Shown here in pieces: positions 17,139 to 23,699 of a stretch of 64,000 nt of DNA (the first letter of the stretch is position 1; every line of letters begins with the position of its first letter). The stretch spans positions 186,001-250,000 of the forward strand of contig NZ_SSNX01000001.1 in assembly GCF_004801415.1 (NCBI RefSeq), written 5' to 3'. The translations under genes were made by a program, and so were the position numbers. Below the pieces are notes generated by a model. That model did no database searches and was not told where the DNA came from. It saw only the letters and a list, made by a program, of their open reading frames with translations. Source of the DNA: Deinococcus sp. KSM4-11 (lineage in GTDB: Bacteria; Deinococcota; Deinococci; Deinococcales; Deinococcaceae).

Positions 17139-17424
17139 CGGCGCCGCCCCGCGCCGCGTCGGCCGCGCGCTGCGCCTGGGCATGGAACGCGGCGAGCACC
17201 TGGGCGCGGGAAAACCGCCACCCGTTGCCGACGTACCAGCCGGGAATCATGCCCTGTTTGACCAGCTCAATGAGCACCGGCTGGCCGATCCGCAGCAGCT
17301 TCGCCGCTTCCGCGGTGTTCAGGATGGTGTCCGCCTGCCCCGAGCCCTGCTGCAGGGCGGTCACGCGGTCAAGGAGCGCGGGGAGGGTGGTGTTGATAGC
17401 CTGGGTCAGTTCGTCGAGTTGCAC
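17131..17424 (-). CDS. Excisionase/MerR-type helix-turn-helix protein
   Basis: This 97-residue protein begins with a short helix (LTQAINTTLPALLDRVTALQ). The HTH_17-type DNA-binding domain follows: ILNTAEAAKLLRIGQPVLIELVKQG, then WYVGNGWRFSRAQVLAAF. Excisionases and small plasmid regulators have this layout. It is the first gene of the minus-strand operon and starts opposite the repressor, as expected of an early regulator or excisionase partner of the integrase. Which of the two it is cannot be told from sequence. Confidence 0.75.
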   Translation of the reverse strand: MQLDELTQAINTTLPALLDRVTALQQGSGQADTILNTAEAAKLLRIGQPVLIELVKQGMIPGWYVGNGWRFSRAQVLAAFHAQAQRAADAARGGADD

Positions 17425-17507
17425 CCGCGGGACGCTGGCAGGTGGGGGGGGTGGGGACGTATTCGTCTCCCATATATCTCATCCCAAGGTCAATCAAGAT
17501 CATCCGC
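17425..17507. promoter_or_regulatory. Divergent control region of the element
   Basis: These 83 bases between the HTH gene and the repressor must hold both early promoters. The tract CATATATCTCATC (17471-17483) is unusually AT-rich for this window. On the minus strand TTGATT is followed 17 bases later by TATGGG. An 18-bp imperfect palindrome lies at 17453-17470. Confidence 0.5.
17453..17470. promoter_or_regulatory. Candidate repressor operator, 18-bp palindrome
   Basis: The site reads GGGGACGTATTCGTCTCC. Seven of nine base pairs are symmetric about the centre (GG-GACG-AT-CGTC-CC). Its place between the divergent repressor and replication genes suggests an operator for the XRE repressor. Only one good copy was found. 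Confidence 0.4.
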
Positions 17508-18152
17508 ATGGATCAAGACCCCCCAGCCACGGCCTGGCTTGGTGCGGTGGCTTTTGCGGCCACGGCGCCCCCGGATCAGCCGGATGAGGACGTGATCTGG
17601 ATCCCAGATCACGTCACGGTCGAGCTTGCGGTGCCGTCGCCGCGGCCCGGTCTGGATGCTGTTAAGGCGGGGATGTGGCTGCGTCTTCGCCGCAAGGCCC
17701 TCGGCCTCAGCGCCCAGGACGTGGTCGACGCGACCGGCATGCCACGCGTGCAGTACCTCAGCCATCTGGAGCGCGGCGTGGTGCACCCCGCCCACTCGCA
17801 GTACTGGCCGGCGCTGCAACGGGCCCTCGAGCTCACCGCGTCCGACGCGGCGATGATCGAAGGGCGGAAGGCGGGTGTCACGACCGGGCCGGACGTGCGC
17901 TACCCCCTGCCGATCCGTGCTGCTGCCGAGGGAACGGGCGCCCGTGCCTACCTGGTGGAACGCGACGTGCTTGTGGTTGACCACGAGCAGCGCGAGCTCG
18001 AGGTGGGCCGCGAGTACCTGGCCCTCGCCGGTGACCGGGTTGTGCGCGGGCGCGCCGTGGACGTCGGTGGCCGGCAGCTGCTGGTCAACGACCGCACGGT
18101 GGCCGACATCCAGGTGCTGGGCCGCGTTGTGCACGTGGGGCACACCATTTAA
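17508..18152 (+). CDS. XRE-family repressor with S24-like C-terminal domain
   Basis: The protein has 214 residues from ATG 17508. After a Pro/Asp-rich N-terminus, residues from about 48 to 110 are an XRE helix-turn-helix (WLRLRRKALGLSAQDVVDATGMPRVQYLSHLERG). The C-terminal 80 residues follow the layout of LexA/CI peptidase folds (DVLVVDH, REYLALAGDRVVRGRAV, LLVNDRTV, QVLGRVVHVGH). The GDSM-type Ser motif is replaced by LVERD and the catalytic Lys position is Arg. It should dimerise and repress the divergent operon, but self-cleavage looks unlikely. The integrase follows 59 bases downstream. Confidence 0.8.
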   Translation: MDQDPPATAWLGAVAFAATAPPDQPDEDVIWIPDHVTVELAVPSPRPGLDAVKAGMWLRLRRKALGLSAQDVVDATGMPRVQYLSHLERGVVHPAHSQYWPALQRALELTASDAAMIEGRKAGVTTGPDVRYPLPIRAAAEGTGARAYLVERDVLVVDHEQRELEVGREYLALAGDRVVRGRAVDVGGRQLLVNDRTVADIQVLGRVVHVGHTI

Positions 18153-18211
18153 CGATTGAGCACCTTCCCGTCAGCCCGAGGCCTACACCCCAGACCTGCA
18201 GGAGACGGAGC

Positions 18212-19645
18212 ATGAGCAAGAAGACGAGCACCACGAAACAACCCGGCAAGAAGATTCCCACTCGCACGCCTGCCAGCACGATGCTTCCGCAGCCTGACGT
18301 TAGCCCCACTGATCAGACGGGTGCTGAGGGCCCCGAAAGTACGGAACAGCTGTTTAAGTTCGATCCGGACTTTAAGCTACCGATCTCGGTGTCGATGCGC
18401 AAAGACGGCCGCTGGACCTACACCGTCGACTTCGGTGTGCATGCCACAGGTGAGCGTCATCGTACGTGCAGCACGCGGAATACGGAGGAGAAAGCCTGGC
18501 GCGAAGCGATTAGGGTCTACCTCGCGGGCCCGTCGGCGCTGCGTGCCGCCGCGCCCGTACTTACGGTGTCCATGCTGATCGGACGGATCATGGAGCGCCG
18601 CGGGTCTACCGGCGAATACAGCACGCAGAGCAACCTCGCCTGGCTGCATCAGATCATCGACCAGCAGGTGGGTCAGCGGCTTGTGTCTCAGCTGACGAGC
18701 GACGACGTGCACAACGTGCTGACCACCCTCGGTGAGACGGATGGTGATGGCACACCGCGGTATTCGGAGAGCACGCAGTGTAAGGTCTACCAGCGCCTGT
18801 GCCGCGTCCTTGACGTTGCGGTGCACGAAGGGGCTGTCCACCAAAATGTCGCGCGCCTGCTCGATAAGGATCTCCGGCCGACCCTGTCGAGCAAACCGTG
18901 GACGGACGCCTGGACCACCGAGGACGTCCAGAACGTTCTCCGGACGGCCGCGGAACTCGATCCGAAGCTGTTTCCGCTGATCGTGCTGGCATTTGCCAGC
19001 GGCGTCCGCATCGGCGAACTCGTTGGTGCACGGCTGTCGGACTACGATCCGGTCAACAACACCTTCAGGGCCTTCGGCACCGCCAAGGAAGGTGGGGGGC
19101 GAGGCAAGGGCAAAAATGTCCGGTCGCACCGTGAAATCCTGCTTCCCGACGAGGTTCAGGACGTGTTGAAGGATCATCTGGAGCGGCTGGGCCGTCTGCG
19201 GGCGGATCTCGGGCCCGCCTGGGGCATCAAGCGCGTGTGTACCGAGGAGACGCGTGAAAAGAAGCGCCAGGCCGCGTTGAAGCAGTGGGGCCGTGGCTTT
19301 GACCAGACCTTGAAGCCGGCCAAGCCCGTACCGACTGAAACGCATGAATGGCTGTTCCCCACCCCGAGGGGCACGCGCGACCACAAGAACAACATTGGGC
19401 GGCGGTGGCGCCGAATCCTGCAGACGGCGGGCATGGAGCACCGCGTCTTCCACACCGTACGCGCGACGTGCATCACCGCTGCTCTGGAGGCCAAGGTTCC
19501 CCTCAACGAGATTCAGGCGATGGTGGGTCACGCCTCGCCGGTCATGACGCTGCTGTATTCACACCGGCCCAAACAGAGCACGGCCGCCAAGCGGATGGCG
19601 GCGCAGCTCGGCCTCGCCGGCATCCTGAAGAAGCGCAAGCCCTGA
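18212..19645 (+). CDS. Tyrosine-type site-specific integrase
   Basis: This 477-residue integrase has a strong AGGAGACGGAG before ATG 18212. The first 60 residues are Lys/Thr-rich, followed by an arm-type region (ISVSMRKDGRWTYTVDFG) and a core-binding domain (about 110-215). The catalytic domain shows ASGVRIGEL (first Arg), HTVRATCITAAL (H-x-x-R), MVGHAS and LLYSH (nucleophile Tyr). It would catalyse integration and excision of the element with the upstream HTH protein. It ends 16 bases before a perfect 12-bp terminator hairpin. The catalytic set is complete, so it may be active. Confidence 0.93.
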   Translation: MSKKTSTTKQPGKKIPTRTPASTMLPQPDVSPTDQTGAEGPESTEQLFKFDPDFKLPISVSMRKDGRWTYTVDFGVHATGERHRTCSTRNTEEKAWREAIRVYLAGPSALRAAAPVLTVSMLIGRIMERRGSTGEYSTQSNLAWLHQIIDQQVGQRLVSQLTSDDVHNVLTTLGETDGDGTPRYSESTQCKVYQRLCRVLDVAVHEGAVHQNVARLLDKDLRPTLSSKPWTDAWTTEDVQNVLRTAAELDPKLFPLIVLAFASGVRIGELVGARLSDYDPVNNTFRAFGTAKEGGGRGKGKNVRSHREILLPDEVQDVLKDHLERLGRLRADLGPAWGIKRVCTEETREKKRQAALKQWGRGFDQTLKPAKPVPTETHEWLFPTPRGTRDHKNNIGRRWRRILQTAGMEHRVFHTVRATCITAALEAKVPLNEIQAMVGHASPVMTLLYSHRPKQSTAAKRMAAQLGLAGILKKRKP

Positions 19646-19661
19646 GCCATCCGGTCTGAGG

Positions 19662-19696
19662 ACGGCGCCGACTGACCAGTCGGCGCCGTGTCTTTG
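19662..19696 (+). terminator. Rho-independent terminator of the integrase gene
   Basis: A perfect 12-bp stem, ACGGCGCCGACT (19662-19673) and its complement at 19678-19689, with loop GACC, is followed by GTCTTTGATCT. The T-tract is short but the stem is very stable. Confidence 0.75.
19672..19684. repeat. 13-bp repeat, candidate attR (partner at 7552-7564)
   Basis: CTGACCAGTCGGC occurs here, just past the integrase, and again at 7552-7564 across the stop codon of the response-regulator gene. Direct repeats at an integrase end and at a gene 3' end are what att sites look like. However, the copy here lies inside the terminator hairpin, and a 13-mer match can arise by chance in 64 kb. Confidence 0.3.
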
Positions 19697-19778
19697 ATCT
19701 GTTGGTGGGCGCGCCAGCGTCAGCGCGGAGTGACCCCAATTCAACCCACTCGCGGCGCGCCAGCACACTATCCTGCGT

Positions 19779-20914
19779 ACCACTGCACCCCATGAATTCG
19801 CCGAGAAGTGGCGTATCGAGGCCGGCCGCCTGAGCGAGCGCGCCGGCTACCAGGACCACTGGCGCGACCTGTGTGCCCTGCTCGGCGAGCCCACGCCCAC
19901 CCAGGCCGGCCTCGGCGACGACTACGCGTTCGAGCGCCACGTGAAGAAGGTCGGTACTGGCGAGACCGGCTTCGCCGATGTGTTTAAGCGGGGGCACTTC
20001 ATCGTCGAGTACAAGGCCCAGGGCAAGAGCCTCGGCAAGGCGTGGCAGCAGGCCCTGCTCTACGCGTCCGAGCTCGGCAACCCGCCCCTGCTCGTCGTGT
20101 GCGACCTCAACCGCATCGAGATCCACACCAACTTCACTGGGTCGTCCCCGCGTACCATCGCCCTGACCCTGGACGACATCGAGCGCGACGCCCCCGTCGG
20201 CGGCGACCTGACGGCCCTGAGCGCCCTGCGTGCCCTGTTCCGCGACCCAGGGCTGCTCGATCCCCGCCAGCTGCGCGAGCGCGTCACGCAGGACGCCACC
20301 GCCCAGGTGGGCCAGGTCGCGCAGGCATTGACCGCGCGCGGCGTCGACCAGACCCGCGCGGCGCACTTCCTGATGCGCGAGGTCTTCGCCGTGTTCGCCG
20401 AGGACGTTGGCCTGCTGCCACGTGGCCTGATGACGCGAGTCCTCAAACGCGCTCAGCTGCCCCCAGATCGCAGCGAAAGTAACTTCCAGGAGCTGTTCGC
20501 GGCCATGCAGGGCGGCGGGGACTTCTGGGGCGAGGATGTCCGGCACTTCAACGGAGGGCTGTTCGACGATGGCGCGGCGCTGCCGATCACCGAGGGGGAC
20601 GCGCGGGCGCTGTTACAGGCGGTGACGCTCGACTGGGCGCAGGTAGAGCCCGAGATCTTCGAGACGCTCTTCGAGAACTCGCTGGACGACGTGACGCGCA
20701 GCAAGCGCGGAAGGTGACCCTGACCGGGGTTTACAACGACGTCGAGCGGCTGCGCGTGACGCCGAACGCGACGCATCCTGTCGCGTCGCTGGTGACCGCC
20801 CACGCTCGCCTCGACCAGGCTGTGGCCGCGGCCTACGGCTGGGAGTGGCCGCTGGCCGACGACGAGGTTCTGGCGCGGCTGCTGGCGCTGAACTTGGCGC
20901 GCGCCGCTGGCTGA
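19779..20914 (+). pseudogene. MmeI-like type IIL restriction-modification gene with internal deletion
   Basis: The frame begins near 19779 with T-A-P-H-E-F-A-E-K-W-R, as in MmeI-family enzymes, but the expected start codon is ACC; the first standard in-frame start is GTG 19941. The endonuclease core is present (GFADVFKRGHFIVEYK, D...ExK), then NPPLLVVCDLNRIEIHTNFTG and the helical spacer to LFENSLDDVTRSKRGR, where the frame stops at 20717. A second frame (20714-20914) carries the extreme C-terminus: TGVYND, then LDQAVAAAYGW and LARLLALNLARA. The whole methyltransferase (with its S-adenosylmethionine and NPPY motifs) and the target-recognition domain are missing. This is a deletion relic and should neither methylate nor be self-protecting. 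Confidence 0.85.
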
Positions 20915-20915
20915 T

Positions 20916-22193
20916 CTACCCTCCCAGATCGCCGAAGCCCACCTCGCCGAGCGCGCTCCCCTCAGCATCGAGCCAGCGTGTGCGGTGCGCCTCGGTGAGG
21001 TGTGGGAACTCGGCACTGTCGTACTGCGCTGCGATGGCCGCGGCCGGCACTGAGCGTGTTCTGGCGGCGTTGCGCCGCTGGGCGACATGTTCGGGCGTCG
21101 TCCACACCAGCAGCGTGGTCAACGCGCCGTAATCGTGGCCGAGACCCAGCACCGCCCGGCGGAAGTCCTTGCGCAGCGACGTCGCGTCCCACACCACCTT
21201 CCGATGCCGGCGCAGGGCCTCCTTCAGGCGCTCCCGGGCGAGCTGCATTACCTGCCCGTTGAGCTTCTGGCTGCCCGCGTCCCCGCCGAGTTCCAGTCGC
21301 AGCGCGTCGAGCGAGATGATCTCGTGCTCCGGCAGGTGTTCCCGCACGAAGGTGCTCTTCCCACTGCCGCTCGGCGCCACCGTCACCACCAGCTCGGGGA
21401 AGCCGGCCCGGGCCGGGTGGCTGCGGGCGACAGCCTCATCCGGCGTGGTGATCAGGCCCTCCTCGAACGCCTGGATGCCACGGCCCAGCGTGAGGTCACG
21501 GAGATTATCCGTGCCCGGGACGTGCCCGGCAATGTGCTCGGCCCAGCCGGCATAGGGCGCGTCTCCGTAGACCCCATGCTCCTGCGCACCGAGGGCAAAC
21601 AGTTCCACCCACTCGAGCTTCTCCTGCTGATCCGCCGTGATCCGGCCCCGCAGGTCCGCTCGCTCGAGCAGCGTGAGCAGTTCAAGGTCGACCTGCCGCG
21701 CGAGGCGCCAGTACGCGGCGGCGCTGCCGTTCTCCACCGTGCGGGTGAGCTGGTGATGGTGGCCCACCAGGCCCAGGACGCCCCAAGTCGTCGGCCAGTC
21801 GAGGCCGAGCGCGCTCAGCCGGTACGCGAGCTCCGACCGTCCCCGCTCGGCGTGGCGGGGCGAGACGATCCGCGTCTGGCCGTGATCATCCTGCTCTTCT
21901 CGGGTGGTGAGAACCTTGCCCACGTCATGGAGCAGCGCGCCGAGCAGCAGGATGAGGCGGCGCTCCGGGGAGAGGCCGTGTTTCGCGGCCAGTGTGTCGG
22001 CTTCCCGGAGCACCAGCGCGGTGTGGACGGCCACGTCGCCCTCGCCGTGCCACTCGGGCTCTTGGGGCGTGCCGGCCAGCCGGGGCAGCAGGGGCAGCGC
22101 GGCGCCGAGCGCGACGATGAGCTGTGCCGCGTCCGGGGTGGCGCCGGCCTTCAGCGCCGCGAGTGCCGGATGCAGGGGGGTGGTCGTGATCAT
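20916..22193 (-). CDS. HD-Pnk polynucleotide end-healing enzyme (HD phosphoesterase plus 5' kinase)
   Basis: The protein has 425 residues from ATG 22193, which overlaps the RNA-ligase stop (ATGA). Residues 50-200 are an HD phosphohydrolase: VAVHTALV (His57), LLHDVGK (His89-Asp90), then GHHHQLTR. The C-terminal part is a P-loop polynucleotide kinase with Walker A APSGSGKS (273-280), ISLDALRLELGG, and VVWDATSLRKDFRR. This architecture is known for HD-Pnk enzymes, including DR_B0098 of D. radiodurans. They remove 2',3'-cyclic or 3' phosphates and phosphorylate 5'-OH ends. With the ligase next to it, the pair can heal and seal broken RNA or nicked ends. A frame open up to 22868 is a shadow over the ligase gene. 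Confidence 0.9.
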   Translation of the reverse strand: MITTTPLHPALAALKAGATPDAAQLIVALGAALPLLPRLAGTPQEPEWHGEGDVAVHTALVLREADTLAAKHGLSPERRLILLLGALLHDVGKVLTTREEQDDHGQTRIVSPRHAERGRSELAYRLSALGLDWPTTWGVLGLVGHHHQLTRTVENGSAAAYWRLARQVDLELLTLLERADLRGRITADQQEKLEWVELFALGAQEHGVYGDAPYAGWAEHIAGHVPGTDNLRDLTLGRGIQAFEEGLITTPDEAVARSHPARAGFPELVVTVAPSGSGKSTFVREHLPEHEIISLDALRLELGGDAGSQKLNGQVMQLARERLKEALRRHRKVVWDATSLRKDFRRAVLGLGHDYGALTTLLVWTTPEHVAQRRNAARTRSVPAAAIAAQYDSAEFPHLTEAHRTRWLDAEGSALGEVGFGDLGG

Positions 22194-22822
22194 GGCCGCG
22201 TCCTCAGCCGGTTGGGAACGACCTCCCCGTGCATCCAGTGCTGATCGGTCTGCACGTGCCCGCGCCGCACGTACTTGGCGAGCGATGTGCCAAAGTCCTC
22301 GTAGGCGAAGCTGTCGGTGACCCGCACGACGTAGCCCTCGGTGGTGTCGAAGTTGATCTCGAGGGCGCGGGTCAAGGCCTCGTCCCAGGGGCCGCGGTAC
22401 AGCTCGCGCGGCGTGGGCAGGGCGAGCTCCTCGGCCCACATTCGGGTCTCGTCCCAGGACAGGGCACGGTTGTGCTCGTCCCACACGGAAAAGAGGTAAA
22501 AGTAGCCCTCGAGGTCGTCGTAGGCAATGGAATGTCGGGCATAGAGGTACTCGCCGCACAGCCGCCAGCCCTCGGGGATGCGGTAGCCGAGCTCGGCCTG
22601 CAGGGCCTTCATCAAGTCGCGTGAGGGATGGGGTCGGGGGTCGAGCGAGCGGGCGTGGACATGTTTCGGGTAGACCGAGGTGGACTCGCCGTCGAGCTTC
22701 TCGGTGATGACGACCTCGCGGCCGTGGAACTGATCCGCGCTGCCCAGCACCTGGTCGTCGGAGGTGAGGCCCGGCGACCACGGCAGGTGGGAGGTGCGGG
22801 GGTACTTGTAGTGGCGTTCCAT
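22190..22822 (-). CDS. RNA ligase family protein (nucleotidyltransferase)
   Basis: The protein has 210 residues from ATG 22822 (MERHYKYPRT). The covalent-catalysis motif I is VITEKLDGEST, with Lys42 the likely AMP-accepting residue. Further motifs are RLCGEYLYARHSIAYDD, FYLFSVWD, TTEGYVVRV (motif IV) and LAKYVRRG (motif V). The chain is about the size of a bare ligase catalytic domain, and no OB or extra C-terminal domain is seen. It ligates 5'-phosphate and 3'-OH ends using ATP. It overlaps the HD-Pnk gene by four bases, so both are made together as an RNA-repair module. A longer frame up to 23017 exists, but homologues typically begin near the KYPRTxHLPWSPG motif. Confidence 0.88.
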   Translation of the reverse strand: MERHYKYPRTSHLPWSPGLTSDDQVLGSADQFHGREVVITEKLDGESTSVYPKHVHARSLDPRPHPSRDLMKALQAELGYRIPEGWRLCGEYLYARHSIAYDDLEGYFYLFSVWDEHNRALSWDETRMWAEELALPTPRELYRGPWDEALTRALEINFDTTEGYVVRVTDSFAYEDFGTSLAKYVRRGHVQTDQHWMHGEVVPNRLRTRP

Positions 22823-23292
22823 GGTGGGCCTCGAAGCGATGGTATGGCTCGCAGGGGGCGGCGCACATGCGCCAGATAGCGCATGAACCTCGACGCCAAC
22901 GGACTCCAGATCAAGAGTTTCCAGGCGGGCAAGAAGCGTGATGACCTCGAAGGCCCACGCGGTAGGGGATTGACTTTCCCCGGTCTCGTGGGCCTTCATG
23001 CGAAGTGACCATGCCACGCACCTCCACCCTAGCGCTCAGCATCGTGACCGCGCTGCTGAACCGGGCCACCAGCGTCAGGTGGCCTCGCCGCGTTCACGAG
23101 CGTCAAGATGAGCACCCTGTGCCAGAGACGGGCACAGGAGACTTTCACCACCTCCGCCGATCTCCGGCGTCAAGCCAGGCCACCAACCCACCAGCAAAAT
23201 CCAGTCTCGAATTACGCTATTTACATATCTCATTCTTCCAGTTAAGCTGAAAGGTGAAGCGCCCCACCATCCTACCCACACGAGGTTCCTGC
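22823..23292. promoter_or_regulatory. Divergent intergenic region between RNA repair and the ubiquitin-like operon
   Basis: This region of about 470 bases has no supported gene, although a minus-strand frame from the ligase stays open to 23017. GGCGCA-CA-TGCGCC at 22860-22873 is a clean inverted repeat about 40 bases upstream of the ligase start, and ATGCGC pairs with GCGCAT across it. Bases 23205-23250 are AT-rich (ATTACGCTATTTACATATCT), in strong contrast to the surroundings, and are a likely promoter/operator zone for the rightward operon. Confidence 0.45.
23212..23228. promoter_or_regulatory. Degenerate RDRM-like 17-mer
   Basis: TTACGCTATTTACATAT agrees with the Deinococcus radiation/desiccation response motif TTATGTCATTGACATAA at 12 of 17 positions and lies 64 bases before the next start codon. 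Conservation is weak in the centre and it is not a good palindrome, so it may be only an AT-rich promoter. Confidence 0.25.
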
Positions 23293-23697
23293 ATGATCGT
23301 CGAAACCAAGCTCATCGGCCGCCGCACTCCGTTCGAACGCCGCCCCATCGACCTGCCGGACGGGCCGCACACGCTGCGTGGACTGCTGACGCATCTGGTT
23401 CACCACGAGGTCGCCGCGTACCACGAGCGGCAGGCCAGCGTGGGCGTGCTACGCATCATGACCGAGCGCGAGTTGCAGGACGCCGTGGCCGGGGGCCGCG
23501 TGGCGGTGGCCCCGCAGGAACGCGGCGTGGCTGTGAATGCCGACGACGCCACCCGAACCGCCCTGACCGCCTTCGGAGATGGGCTGTACTACGTGTTCAT
23601 CGACGACCGGCAGGTCTCCGATCTCGACGCGCCCGTGGCCCTGCGCCCCGACAGCACCCTGCTGATCGTGCGCCTGACCGCGCTGGCCGGGGGCTGA
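23293..23697 (+). CDS. Ubiquitin-like beta-grasp protein with C-terminal Gly-Gly
   Basis: The start is ATG 23293 (GAGG seven bases upstream), giving 134 residues. The N-terminus, MIVETKLIGRR with IDLPDGPHTLRGLLTHLV, has the strand-strand-helix pattern of ThiS/MoaD/ubiquitin folds. After an insert (about 45-95), the C-terminal part YYVFIDDRQVSDLDAPV plus RPDSTLLIVRLTALAGG follows the ubiquitin strand layout (LIFAGKQLED...STLHLVLRLRGG). It ends at residue 134 with a free Gly-Gly. Such tails are adenylated and conjugated or thiolated by E1-like enzymes. No E1, E2 or JAB gene is visible nearby. The next gene, DUF4132, starts two bases after the stop. The family was not recognised by name; the fold and tail are inferred from sequence pattern. 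Confidence 0.7.
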   Translation: MIVETKLIGRRTPFERRPIDLPDGPHTLRGLLTHLVHHEVAAYHERQASVGVLRIMTERELQDAVAGGRVAVAPQERGVAVNADDATRTALTAFGDGLYYVFIDDRQVSDLDAPVALRPDSTLLIVRLTALAGG

Positions 23698-23699
23698 CC

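Larger units (their letters stand above)
9705..19696. mobile_element. Integrated satellite- or plasmid-like element
   Basis: A minus-strand replication-type operon (HTH protein, DnaD-like initiator, DnaB-like helicase, replication-relaxation-like protein, TnpB-like nuclease, PrimPol) faces a plus-strand repressor and a tyrosine integrase, with a divergent control region at 17425-17507. Stop/start overlaps run through much of the minus operon. No capsid, portal, terminase, tail or lysis gene is present, and no relaxase or type IV secretion gene was recognised. At about 10 kb this fits a phage satellite or integrative plasmid better than a full prophage. The right end is probably just past the integrase terminator. 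The left end is uncertain and may include the NERD gene. Confidence 0.75.

Noticed and set aside
9705..19696. Complete prophage
   Set aside because: No capsid, portal, terminase, tail or lysis gene was recognised between the repressor side and the left end.
22190..23017. Longer N-terminus (275 residues) for the RNA ligase
   Set aside because: The extra 65 residues carry no family motif and homologues begin near KYPRTxHLPW. It cannot be fully excluded.
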